Shown here: positions 25,775-34,433 of the stretch, piece by piece
How positions within the stretch are numbered: position 1 is the first letter of the stretch
Layout: every line of letters begins with the position of its first letter
DNA from: Lentzea sp. NEAU-D7
GTDB taxonomy: Bacteria > Actinomycetota > Actinomycetes > Mycobacteriales > Pseudonocardiaceae
Assembly (NCBI RefSeq): GCF_026242055.1
Contig: NZ_JAPJDL010000002.1
Span: 186,001-250,000, forward strand
DNA length: 64,000 nucleotides
Direction of reading: 5' to 3'
Position numbers and translations under genes: made by a program
Notes under the pieces: generated by a model
Told to the model about the DNA's origin: nothing
Seen by the model: the letters and a program-made list of their open reading frames with translations, nothing else
Database searches by the model: none

Positions 25775-26841
25775 CACTCGCCCCGCCACTTCCACCGCTG
25801 AGTTCCCACGAACAACTTCGCCCTCTTGTAGGCGTGTGGAGCGAGGAAGAGTTGCGTCCGGTTGAGGAAAGACGGGCTGAACTTCTGGCGTCGCAACAGA
25901 GCGCGATGCTCCGGTAGCTCTTCGAGGTCCGGGTAGGTCTCGCGGGCGAAGTCGAGCAGCTCCTTCTCGGTGCCGTCGAGCTGGTCGCGGTCGTGCAGCC
26001 GGACCGCCCGCCACAGCGCGTCGGCCGCGATCGCCCTGTGCGCCAGCGTCCCGAGCCGCGCGGGCAGGCCGGGGTTCTGCTCCAGCACGAGGTCGAACAC
26101 GTCACGGCGCTGCTCGAGGTCGGCGAACACCGACTTGAACGTCGTGCGCATCATCGAGTTCTCGTGCACCCGGTAATACGCGCCGGGCTTGCCGCTGACG
26201 TAGCCGATGTCGGACACCGCGGCGATGCGCAGCCACATCTCCAGGTCGCCGGCGTGCGGCAGGTCGGAGCGGTAGCCGCCGACCTTCTGCTGGACCTTGG
26301 TGCGCACCACGACCTCCGGTGAGGAGATCACGTTGCGGCTGCTGCGGAAGCGGTTCTCGATCCACTCCTCGCCGCGCCAGACCTTCGACGTGGTCGGAAG
26401 CTGAGTGACCCTCGGCAACGCGTTGTGGTCGCTGTAGTACACGACGCGGCCGTAGACCATGCCCACTTCGGGGTTCTGCTCGAAGACCTCGGCCGCGCGT
26501 TGCAACGCTCCCGGCGCCAGCAGGTCGTCCGCGGACAGCAGCACCGTGTAGTCGGCGGTCGCCCAGTCCAGCAGGCCCTCGTTGTAGGTGGCGATGTGCC
26601 CTTTGTTCACCTCGTGCCGGTAGCCCTCGACGCGCTTGTCGGCGGCCATCAGTTCGGCCATCACCTCGGGTGTGTTGTCCGAGGACGTGTCGTCGATCAC
26701 AAGCACCCGCACGTCCACACCGGGCTGGTCGAGGACGCTGCGGACGCAGGCCGGCAGGAAGTGGGCGTAGTTGTAACAGGGGATCACGACGTCCACTGTG
26801 GGAAGCGTTGGCACAACCTGAGTATCGGTACCGCCCGGCAT
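25771..26841 (-). CDS. Family 2 glycosyltransferase (GT-A fold)
   Basis: A 356-residue enzyme. 'VDVVIPCYNYAHFLPACVRSVLDQPG', 'VIDDTSSDNTPEVM' and 'LLSADDLLAPGAL' are the standard GT2 nucleotide-binding and DxD-like motifs. 'HAGDLEMWLRIA' is the acceptor-side acidic motif. There are no membrane helices, so it is a cytosolic or peripheral transferase for the repeat unit. It is the first gene of a three-gene coupled set (GT2, flippase, WsaF type). It is divergent from the rhamnosyltransferase-like gene, with 65 bp between starts. Confidence 0.9.
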   Translation of the reverse strand: MPGGTDTQVVPTLPTVDVVIPCYNYAHFLPACVRSVLDQPGVDVRVLVIDDTSSDNTPEVMAELMAADKRVEGYRHEVNKGHIATYNEGLLDWATADYTVLLSADDLLAPGALQRAAEVFEQNPEVGMVYGRVVYYSDHNALPRVTQLPTTSKVWRGEEWIENRFRSSRNVISSPEVVVRTKVQQKVGGYRSDLPHAGDLEMWLRIAAVSDIGYVSGKPGAYYRVHENSMMRTTFKSVFADLEQRRDVFDLVLEQNPGLPARLGTLAHRAIAADALWRAVRLHDRDQLDGTEKELLDFARETYPDLEELPEHRALLRRQKFSPSFLNRTQLFLAPHAYKRAKLFVGTQRWKWRGEW

Positions 26842-26906
26842 TCGTTAGCGCCGCAACGTTTTGGTCCCATCAGGCGATGTACGCCGTGACCGGAGTAAGG
26901 GGAGTC

Positions 26907-27752
26907 ATGGCCGACCACGTCATCCTGACGCGCTTCAACCTGCCTTCGAAGGGCGCCGAAAGTTACGTCCGGGCAAAGGAAGGATGGCTGACCGAACGCG
27001 TTGCGCTGTTCGAGCGCTACTGCCTGCCATCGGTCGTGGCCCAAACGGACAAACGGACGCGTTGGCTCATCTATTTCGACCCCGAATCACCGCAATGGCT
27101 CAAGGACAAAATCGCCTCACACGGTGACGCGTACACGCCCGTATACCGTCCGGAAGTGTCGCGGGAAGAACTGAGGTCGGACATCCGGTCGCTTTTCTCC
27201 CAGACCGGTTCCGAGCTCATCACGACGAACCTGGACAACGACGACGGCCTGGCGGTCGACTTCGTGGAACGCCTCTGCGCGGCTCCCCGTCCCACGACCA
27301 CGGCGGCGTACTACCTGGTCAACGGCCTGATCAAGTCGCCGGGCGGGCTGTACCACCGGGTGGACCGGCACAACGCGTTCGTCTCGGTCCGGGAGAGCTG
27401 GGACTCGCCGGTGACGTGCTGGGCGCACTGGCACAACCACATGCACCTGCACTTCCCCGTGGTGGAGCTGGGCGGGGCACCGGGCTGGCTGCAGGTCGTG
27501 CACGGCGGCAACGTGTCGAACCGCACACGCGGCCGGCTCGTCTCGCCCGAGCCCTACAAGGCGGCGTTCGGGAACTCGCTGGACGACGTGCCCGAGCCGG
27601 GCTCGCTGGCCGTCGCGCAGGACCGCCTGGTCGATCAACCGATCCGCTTCATGCGCGACTCGGGGCGGGTGGCCGCGAAGAACGCGGCCATGAAGGTCCT
27701 CGGCAAGGGTGGCTTCGAGAAGATCAAGCAGAAGCTGGCTGCTCGCGGTTGA
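26907..27752 (+). CDS. Putative rhamnosyltransferase (PF11316-like)
   Basis: A 281-residue protein. 'VILTRFNLPSKGAES...WLTERVALFERYCLPSVVAQTDKRTRWLIYFD' and 'ITTNLDNDDGL' match the 'putative rhamnosyl transferase' family, where DNDD acts as a DxD metal motif. ATG 26907 has a GGGGAG ribosome site. It is a second candidate for adding deoxysugars, next to the WsaF-type enzyme. Its 3' end overlaps the convergent MFS gene by 29 bp. Confidence 0.8.
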   Translation: MADHVILTRFNLPSKGAESYVRAKEGWLTERVALFERYCLPSVVAQTDKRTRWLIYFDPESPQWLKDKIASHGDAYTPVYRPEVSREELRSDIRSLFSQTGSELITTNLDNDDGLAVDFVERLCAAPRPTTTAAYYLVNGLIKSPGGLYHRVDRHNAFVSVRESWDSPVTCWAHWHNHMHLHFPVVELGGAPGWLQVVHGGNVSNRTRGRLVSPEPYKAAFGNSLDDVPEPGSLAVAQDRLVDQPIRFMRDSGRVAAKNAAMKVLGKGGFEKIKQKLAARG

Positions 27753-28950
27753 TCCCGTAAGCGAGGATAAGCGTCACGGTGAGTGCTGCGAGCGCCACCG
27801 TGACGCTCGTCCCGAAGCTCGAGAACTGCAGTAGCAGTCCAAAGGCGACGGACGAGACCAGACGGCCCAACGCCTGCCCGGTCTGCACCACCGAGAGCCC
27901 CGACGCCCGCAGCGACTCCGGTGCCGTCTCGCTCACCTTGGCCGACAGCACGCCGTCGGTCGCCGCGTAGAACAGCCCGTGCAGCAGCAGCGCCGCGATC
28001 GCGACCCCCGTCCCGCCCTCGGGGATGAACAGCAGCGCGTACACGCCGAGCAGCAGCGCGTGGCCGGCGAGGAACATCCGCCAGCGCCCGACCCGGTCCG
28101 ACAGCTTCCCGAGCGGCGCGGCGGCGGCGAGGAAGACGACCGCGGTGCCGAGCGGCAGCAGCGGCAGCCAGCCGAGCGGGATGTTCGTGGCCTTCTGCAC
28201 CAGCACGTAGACGAACGCGTCCGACACCGTTGCGAGGCCCAGCATCCCGGCGGAGATGGTCGTCCGGCGGAAGTGCCTGTCGGTGAGCAGGTTCAGCCCG
28301 GCCCGGAACGACGGCCGCGGCCCCTTCGGCTTCTTGTCTGCAGGCGTGTCCCGCACGAACGCGATGAGCACGATCAGCCCGATGACCGCGAACGCCGCCG
28401 ACACCGCGAAGATCGGCCCCGGCACTGTCCCGATCTGGACGAGCAGCAGGAACGTGATGAGCGGGCCCAGCAGCGCGCCGAACGTGTCCATGCTCCGGTG
28501 CACGCCGAACGCGGCTCCGAGCCGGTCCTCGGGCGTGGCCAGGGAGATCATCGCGTCCCGCGGCGCCGTCCGGATGCCCTTGCCCGCGCGGTCGGCCGCC
28601 ATCAGCGCGCCGATGCCGAACGGCGAGGCGCCGACCAGCGGGAAGAACACCTTGGTCGCGGCCGACAGCCCGTAGCCGGCCGCGGCGACGGCCTTGGGCT
28701 TGCGGAACTTGTCGGAGACGGTGCCGCCGACCAGGCGCAGCACCGCCGTGGCACCTGTGTAGATGCCGTCCAGCAGGCCGAACTGCGCGTAGCCCAGGTT
28801 CAGCGTGAAGAGCAGGTACACCGGCAGGAACGCGGTGATCATCTCCGCGGAGATGTCGGTCAGCAGGCTGACCGTGCCGAGCGCGAAGACCGTGCCCGGC
28901 AACCGCTTGCGGAAGTCGGTCTTGGACGGGCGGGAGGAGGCGACATACAC
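27724..28950 (-). CDS. MFS transporter
   Basis: A 408-residue permease with 12 hydrophobic helices. The loop 2-3 signature is present ('GGTVSDKFRKPKAVAAAGYGLSAATKV') and is repeated in the second half ('LGKLSDRVGRWRMFLAGHALLLG'), as usual in the major facilitator superfamily. 'DRAGKGIRTAPRDAMISLATP' places it in a common actinobacterial MFS group. The substrate is unknown; it may export a small molecule rather than take part in glycan assembly. It is convergent and overlapping with the rhamnosyltransferase-like gene. Confidence 0.88.
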   Translation of the reverse strand: MYVASSRPSKTDFRKRLPGTVFALGTVSLLTDISAEMITAFLPVYLLFTLNLGYAQFGLLDGIYTGATAVLRLVGGTVSDKFRKPKAVAAAGYGLSAATKVFFPLVGASPFGIGALMAADRAGKGIRTAPRDAMISLATPEDRLGAAFGVHRSMDTFGALLGPLITFLLLVQIGTVPGPIFAVSAAFAVIGLIVLIAFVRDTPADKKPKGPRPSFRAGLNLLTDRHFRRTTISAGMLGLATVSDAFVYVLVQKATNIPLGWLPLLPLGTAVVFLAAAAPLGKLSDRVGRWRMFLAGHALLLGVYALLFIPEGGTGVAIAALLLHGLFYAATDGVLSAKVSETAPESLRASGLSVVQTGQALGRLVSSVAFGLLLQFSSFGTSVTVALAALTVTLILAYGINREQPASA

Positions 28951-28997
28951 GGGTCACCCACCCGCCCCGGCAACGAAATCCCTGTTCATGGACCGTC

Positions 28998-30821
28998 CTA
29001 CCAGCTGAGCGTTTGGTGCCACACCTCTAGAGACAGCAGCGTCCAGATGCGCGGCTGCTCGTTGCGGTCACCCGAGTCGTGGTCGTCGAGCAACGAGCGC
29101 ACTGCCGCCCGGTCGAAGGTCTTGCCCACGAACGACGTGGGCCCGGTCAGCAGGTCGTAGGCCATGTCCCGCAGGCCGTCGCGGAACCAGGCGTCGAGCG
29201 GCACCTTGAAGCCGGACTTCGGCCGGTCGACGATGTCGGCCGGCAGGTGCTGGCGCGCCACCTCCTTCACGACCCACTTCGTCGTGCCGCCGCGCACCTT
29301 CACGTTGCTGGGCAGCGAGAACGCCAGCTCCGCCACGCGGTGGTCGAGGAACGGCGGGCGGAGCTCCAGCGAGGCGGCCATCGACATGCGGTCGCCGCGT
29401 TCGAGGAGGTTGTCGGCGAGCCAGGTGTGCGAGTCGGCGTAGAGCATGCGCCGCAACGCGTCCCCGCGCCCGTTCTCGTACGGCGCCAGCACCGACCTGG
29501 TCGCCGGTCCGCCGAGCAGCTCCGCCCGTTCGGACACGGTGAACGGGGCGAACCAGCCGCGCATCCGTTCGGCGTACGACGGTTCGGCGATGGCGCGCAG
29601 GGCGATGCCCAGCCGTGCCTTCGAGGCGGGCAGTGCCTTCTCCAGGCGGCGCAGTGCGAACGAGGGCGCGATGCCGGCGAGGCGGGTGGCCTGCGCGAAG
29701 CGGTACTTCGGGTAGCCGCCGAACAGCTCGTCGCTGCCCTCACCCGACAGCACGACCTTCACGTCCCGGCGGGCGAGCTCGGCCAGCCGGAACACGGCCA
29801 CGTCGGCGGGTTCGGACAGCGGCGCGTCGCGGTGCCAGGAGAGCTTCGCCCAGCTGTCGCGGAAGTCGTCGGCCGTGACGATGACGTTGTGGTGGCGGCT
29901 GCCGACGAGCCCGGCGACCTTCTCGGCGTGGTGGATCTCGTCCACGCGCGGGTCGCCGAAGCCCGCGGAGAACGTGTGCAGCTCGGCGTCACCCCGTTCC
30001 CGCGCGACGAGGGCCGTGATGAGCGACGAGTCGACGCCGCCGGACAGGTAGGCGCCGACGGGCACGTCCGCGACCAGTGCGTCGCGCACGGACGCCGTGA
30101 GCGCCTCGTCCACGAGCCGCACGGCCTCCTCCGGCGTGACGGAACGGATCTCCGACTCGCGCGGCAGCTCCCAGTACGGCTCGGTCCGCACCTGACCCTG
30201 GGCCGTCACGACCAGGTGGTGGCCCTGCGGCACCTTCCGGACGCCCCGGACCAGCGTGTGCGGCGCGGGCACCGAACGGTGCGCGAGGTAGTCGTGCAGC
30301 GACTCGTGGTCGACCTCGGCCGCGCCGATCGCGGGCAGCAGCGCCTTGATCTCCGACGCGAACGCGAACATCGCCGAGTCCGCGTAGTAGTAGAGCGGCA
30401 GGATGCCGAGCCGGTCGCGGAACAGGTGCGTTTCGCCGGTGTGGGCGTCGTGGATCGCGTACGCGAACTGGCCGCGCAGCTTGGTGACCGCGGACGGCCC
30501 GTGCTGCTCGTACAGCGCGAGCAGGACCTCGGTGTCGCCGTTCGTGCGGAACGGGTAGGGCAGCGCCGTGCGCAGCTGCCGGTAGTTCAGGATCTCGCCG
30601 TTGAAGGCGATGGTCGTCGTGCCGGACGCCCCCGCCATCGGCTGCGGCGACCCGGCCAGGTCGATGATCGACAGCCGGGTGTGCGCGAAGCCGATCGAGC
30701 CGTCCGACCAGAACCCGCTGTCGTCCGGGCCGCGGTGGTGCAGCCGTTTCGCCATCTCGGCGAGGACCTCGCGCGAGACGGGCGCGCCGTCGAACCGCCT
30801 GATGCCTGCGATACCGCACAT
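28998..30821 (-). CDS. asnB: Asparagine synthase (glutamine-hydrolysing)-type amidotransferase
   Basis: A 607-residue two-domain enzyme. The N-terminal Ntn amidohydrolase starts MCGIAGI with Cys2 as nucleophile; the ATP-pyrophosphatase half has 'SGGVDSSLITALVARE' and 'LSGEGSDELFGGYPKYR'. Family members make asparagine, but those in surface-glycan loci (for example WbpS in Pseudomonas) are thought to amidate uronic acids. Its location between glycosyltransferases, 2 bp after the GT2-GT4 fusion, favours glycan amidation, although a housekeeping role cannot be excluded. Confidence 0.88.
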   Translation of the reverse strand: MCGIAGIRRFDGAPVSREVLAEMAKRLHHRGPDDSGFWSDGSIGFAHTRLSIIDLAGSPQPMAGASGTTTIAFNGEILNYRQLRTALPYPFRTNGDTEVLLALYEQHGPSAVTKLRGQFAYAIHDAHTGETHLFRDRLGILPLYYYADSAMFAFASEIKALLPAIGAAEVDHESLHDYLAHRSVPAPHTLVRGVRKVPQGHHLVVTAQGQVRTEPYWELPRESEIRSVTPEEAVRLVDEALTASVRDALVADVPVGAYLSGGVDSSLITALVARERGDAELHTFSAGFGDPRVDEIHHAEKVAGLVGSRHHNVIVTADDFRDSWAKLSWHRDAPLSEPADVAVFRLAELARRDVKVVLSGEGSDELFGGYPKYRFAQATRLAGIAPSFALRRLEKALPASKARLGIALRAIAEPSYAERMRGWFAPFTVSERAELLGGPATRSVLAPYENGRGDALRRMLYADSHTWLADNLLERGDRMSMAASLELRPPFLDHRVAELAFSLPSNVKVRGGTTKWVVKEVARQHLPADIVDRPKSGFKVPLDAWFRDGLRDMAYDLLTGPTSFVGKTFDRAAVRSLLDDHDSGDRNEQPRIWTLLSLEVWHQTLSW

Positions 30822-30823
30822 GA

Positions 30824-32839
30824 TCAGCGATCCTCCGCGATCTGCATGAGCTCACGGGCCCGCGAGTCCCAGGACGAGGTCAGCACGGCCGCACGGCGCT
30901 CGGCCGGGGTCTTCAGCCCGCCGTCCTTGAGCGTGAGCCGGATCTGGTCGATGAAGTCGGCCTCGCCCTTGGCGATCCGGATGACGTCGCCGTAGCGCTC
31001 GACCTCGGGGAAGTCCGTCGATACGACGGCCAGGCCCAGGGCCAGGTACTCCTTCATCTTGATCGGGTTCGCGTGCTTGATCCAGTCGTTGTCCAGCCAC
31101 GGCATCAGCGCCACGTCGAAGCCCGAGCCGTAGCCGGGGATCTGGTCGTAGGACCGGAAGTCGAGCCAGTGCACGTTGGGGTACTTCTCGTAGCGCTCCA
31201 TCGAGCAGGTCGCGTCACCGATCAGCACGACCGACGCCTCGGGGAACTCCTGCGCGACCTTCTCGATCAGGTCGAAGTCGACGAGGTAGTCGTCGAGGCT
31301 GCCGAAGAACCCGATGCGCGGACCCGGCACCCTCGCGATGTCCGCGGGAAGCTCGGTGCGGCGGGTGAAGTGGTCGACGTCCACGCCGTGGTCGAGGAAG
31401 TGCGCGCGGTCGCCCGTCAGCGCCGACTCCTCCTCCTGCAGCGCCCGGCTCACGTACAGCACGGTGTCCGAATTGGACAGCAGCTGGTTCTCCAGCGCGG
31501 CGATCGTGCCCTGGTCGGCCTCGGGGAACGCCGAGTGCCGGTCGGAGCGGTTGAAGATCAGCCCCTTGGTCTTCATGGGCTCCACGACGTCCCACGCGGT
31601 GGGAATCGTGGCGACGACGACCGGCGTACCCATCCGCAGGAAGAAGCAGACCGCTTTCACCTGGGTGCGGACCAGCACGGAGTTCAGCTTGCGCAGCCAC
31701 GGCTTGCCGTAGAACGGCAGGGGAGCGGGCGTCATCACGTAGAAGTTCGGCGTGTCCTCGATCGGCTGCCGCACGAGCTTCGCGACGCTCATGGCCTTGC
31801 GGAAGATCCGGCGCAGGAACTGCGTGCTCTTGCCGGGCGACGGCATCCGCAGGCCGATGCTGTTGACCAGCAACACCTTGCGGTGCTTGGCGACGCGGCG
31901 CAGCAGCTGGAAGTCCGAGTGGGCGCGGTTGTGGTACCACCAGTCCTGCGCGGAGAAGCACAGGTAGCTCGGGCCCTCGGAGGCCACTTCCTCCGGCCAG
32001 CGGCGCATGCGGAAAAGCCCCTTCAACGCGGTGCGGTGCTTCGGCGACCGCGCGCGAAGCCCCTCGTTCACGACCATGGCGAACCACATGGAGAACGCGG
32101 CGAGACGCCCGTGCAGCTCGCGGTGCAGGCGGACCTTGTTCGAGGTGAGCATCGACCACAGCCGGGCGTTCGTGGAGACCTCGCCGCCGATGTGCGTGAC
32201 CACCGCGCGGGGCTCGAACCAGACGCCACCGGCCCGCAGCATGTACTCGGTTTCCTCCGAATAGAGGAAATAGCGTTCGTCCAGAAGGCCGTGCTTCTCG
32301 ATGACCTCCCGCTTGACCAGCCAGGCGCAGCCCGTGGCCCAGTCGGCCGCGTGCGCGCCCTGGTAGGCCTTCGCGTCGGTGACGGTCTCGCCCAGGCCGA
32401 TCCGCCCGGCTCTGGTGCCGCCGATGAGGGCTTCCGCGAGGGCGCCGGCGGAGGTGGGCCGGCGGCGCAGCGAGAAGGAAAGCGCGCCGTCCTCGTCGAC
32501 CAGGCGGGGCGCGACGATCGGCTTGTCCGCCGCGCGGAGCGATTCCAAGGCTCCTGGGTGCAACCGGATGTCGGCGTTCAGGATCAGGACGTCGTGACCT
32601 TCGGCGGCTTTGATGCCCAGATTCACGCCGGCGGCGTATCCGCCGTTGACCGGGCTGCGCACAATTTCCACGCCGGGTCGAGTGGCGGCCGCCACAGTGC
32701 CATCGGTCGAGGCGTTGTCGACGACGATGACCCGCACGCCGTCCGGCAAAGAGTCCAGGCATCCCGCGATGACCTGTTCGCTCTGGTAAGTGACGATGAC
32801 CACCGCGACAGGTGACCGCTCCACAACCGCTCCTCGCAT
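30824..32839 (-). CDS. Bifunctional glycosyltransferase: GT2 domain fused to GT4-like domain
   Basis: A 671-residue protein. The N-terminal domain (about 10-260) is GT2: 'VAVVIVTYQSEQVIAGCLDSLP', 'VVDNASTDGT', 'LILNADIRLHPGAL' and 'WATGCAWLVKREVIEKHGLLDERYFLY'. The C-terminal domain (about 285-671) is GT-B/GT4-like: 'YVSRALQEEE', 'IGFFGSLDDYLVDFDLIEKVAQ', 'PGYGSGFDVALMPW' and 'NPIKMKEYLALGLAVVSTDFPEVERYG'. Two transfer reactions by one polypeptide are likely. There are no frameshift signs. It is divergent from the GT4 gene at 33102 across a long palindrome. Confidence 0.88.
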   Translation of the reverse strand: MRGAVVERSPVAVVIVTYQSEQVIAGCLDSLPDGVRVIVVDNASTDGTVAAATRPGVEIVRSPVNGGYAAGVNLGIKAAEGHDVLILNADIRLHPGALESLRAADKPIVAPRLVDEDGALSFSLRRRPTSAGALAEALIGGTRAGRIGLGETVTDAKAYQGAHAADWATGCAWLVKREVIEKHGLLDERYFLYSEETEYMLRAGGVWFEPRAVVTHIGGEVSTNARLWSMLTSNKVRLHRELHGRLAAFSMWFAMVVNEGLRARSPKHRTALKGLFRMRRWPEEVASEGPSYLCFSAQDWWYHNRAHSDFQLLRRVAKHRKVLLVNSIGLRMPSPGKSTQFLRRIFRKAMSVAKLVRQPIEDTPNFYVMTPAPLPFYGKPWLRKLNSVLVRTQVKAVCFFLRMGTPVVVATIPTAWDVVEPMKTKGLIFNRSDRHSAFPEADQGTIAALENQLLSNSDTVLYVSRALQEEESALTGDRAHFLDHGVDVDHFTRRTELPADIARVPGPRIGFFGSLDDYLVDFDLIEKVAQEFPEASVVLIGDATCSMERYEKYPNVHWLDFRSYDQIPGYGSGFDVALMPWLDNDWIKHANPIKMKEYLALGLAVVSTDFPEVERYGDVIRIAKGEADFIDQIRLTLKDGGLKTPAERRAAVLTSSWDSRARELMQIAEDR

Positions 32840-32884
32840 TCGAGTCTCTGCGCGCTACATCGGGTGCTTCGCAACCTCCGTTAC

Positions 32885-33053
32885 GTGGCGGCGTGTCCGC
32901 CGACCTTCACCGCGCCTTTCATCGCTCAGCAGGGCGCCTCGCGGAACCGGCCCCGCGCCCCCATATGCCCGATATGAGGACGCGGGGCCGGCACCACGAT
33001 GCACCCGTCTGAACGACGAAATGCGGGGCGAACGCCGGCGGACACGCCGCCGC
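32885..33053. repeat. 169-bp long palindrome between divergent glycosyltransferase genes
   Basis: Two gap-free 82-bp arms (32885-32966 and 32972-33053) around a 5-nt loop GCCCG. By manual comparison 65 of 82 positions (about 79%) are complementary, with the best pairing at the centre (CCGGCCCCGCG...ATAT) and at the ends (GGCGGCGTGTCCGCCG). The size and design match the two MITE-like palindromes near 45.5 and 52 kb, but the outer sequence differs. It occupies most of the 262-bp promoter region between the GT2-GT4 fusion and the GT4 gene. Confidence 0.75.
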
Positions 33054-33101
33054 AATCGGCGAAGGTGTAACCGTTTTGCCCTCCAAAACGAGAACCAGAG
33101 C

Positions 33102-34433
33102 GTGACGTCATCGCCTCACGTGTTGATCATCGTGCAGAACCTCCCCGTACCGCTGGACCGCCGGGTGTGGCTGGAATGCCGTGCCCTGACCAACGCCGGG
33201 TACGAGGTTTCGGTGATCTGCCCCAAGGGTCCGGGTGATCCCGCTTACCAACTGCTCGACGGTGTGCACATCTACAAGTACGCTCCGCCGCCCCAGGCCG
33301 AGGGCGCGCTGGGCTATGCGTGGGAGTTCCTGTACTGCTGGGTGCGCACGGCGTTGCTGAGCGTGAAGGTGCGCGCCCGCAGGCGGTTCGACGTCATGCA
33401 GGCGTGCAACCCGCCGGACACGTACTGGGCCCTCGCCCTGCTGTGGCGGCTCGGTGGCGTGAAGTTCGTCTTCGACCACCACGACCTCAACCCCGAGGTC
33501 TTCCTGTCGCGCTTCGGCGAGCCCAAGGGCCTCGCGGGCAAGGCGCAGTACCGGATCTTGAAGTGGCTGGAGCGCCGCACGTTCCGCACGGCCCACCGGG
33601 TGACGTCGACCAACACCTCGTACCAGAAGATCGCGTGGACGCGCGGCGACGTGCCGCCCGAGCACACCACCGTCGTGCGCTCCGGCCCGGACACCACCGT
33701 GATGCGGCCTGTCGAGGGCGTGGACGAACTCCGACGCGGCGGCAAACATCTGGTGGCCTATCTCGGAATCATGGGACCGCAGGACGGCGTCGACGGCGTC
33801 CTGGAAGTCGCACGGAGAGTGGTCTTCGACCACGGCCGCACCGATGTCAGGTTCGCGCTGCTGGGCTTCGGCGACTGCCTCGAAGACCTGAAGAAGCAGG
33901 CCACGGCCTGGAAGCTCGATCCGTACGTCGAGTTCACGGGACGGGTTGGGCCCGAACAGATCACCCGTTACCTGTCCACCTCGTCGGTCGGCCTCGGCCC
34001 GGATCCGTTGTCGCCTTTGAACGACGTGTCCACTATGAACAAGACCATGGAGTACATGGCCTACGCGCTGCCGGTCGTCACGTACCGGTTGCAGGAGACC
34101 GTGGTGTCCGCGGGCGAGTGCGCCGTCTTCGTCGAGCCGGGTGACGTCGAGGCGTTCACCACGTCGCTGCTCGACCTGCTCGACGACGCCGAACGCCGCG
34201 CGCGCCTCGGCTTCGAGGGCCGGCGCCGCTGCGAGGCGGAGCTGGACTGGCGGCCGCAGGCCGAGAACTACGTGGCGGTGTTCGACGGGCTCACCGGCTT
34301 CGCCTCGCGCGGCCCGTTCCCCGACGGCAGGCCCGAGCTCGGCGCGGGCACCGACCAGTGGGGCAACAAGTTGATCGACGTGAGCGACGACGCCGTGCTC
34401 CGCGCGTTCGCCGTGACCCGAACGGGAGAATGA
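33102..34433 (+). CDS. Family 4 glycosyltransferase
   Basis: A 443-residue GT-B enzyme. 'HVLIIVQNLPVPLDRRVWLECRALTNAGYEVSVICPKG' opens the protein; 'FDHHDLNPEVF' and the C-terminal 'YLGIMGPQDGVDGVL', 'FVEPGDVEAFTTSLLDLLDD' and 'TMNKTMEYMAYALPVVT' are GT4 donor-site motifs. It resembles surface-polysaccharide transferases that use UDP- or dTDP-sugars. GTG 33102 is chosen because upstream in-frame sequence lies inside the palindrome and is Arg-rich junk. Its stop overlaps the Ugd start. Confidence 0.87.
   Translation: MTSSPHVLIIVQNLPVPLDRRVWLECRALTNAGYEVSVICPKGPGDPAYQLLDGVHIYKYAPPPQAEGALGYAWEFLYCWVRTALLSVKVRARRRFDVMQACNPPDTYWALALLWRLGGVKFVFDHHDLNPEVFLSRFGEPKGLAGKAQYRILKWLERRTFRTAHRVTSTNTSYQKIAWTRGDVPPEHTTVVRSGPDTTVMRPVEGVDELRRGGKHLVAYLGIMGPQDGVDGVLEVARRVVFDHGRTDVRFALLGFGDCLEDLKKQATAWKLDPYVEFTGRVGPEQITRYLSTSSVGLGPDPLSPLNDVSTMNKTMEYMAYALPVVTYRLQETVVSAGECAVFVEPGDVEAFTTSLLDLLDDAERRARLGFEGRRRCEAELDWRPQAENYVAVFDGLTGFASRGPFPDGRPELGAGTDQWGNKLIDVSDDAVLRAFAVTRTGE

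Noticed and set aside
23136..26105. A 989-codon open frame that looks like a giant fused glycosyltransferase
   Set aside because: Only the last 397 codons have WsaF-type homology; the rest is the alternate frame of the flippase and GT2 genes, a common effect of high GC.
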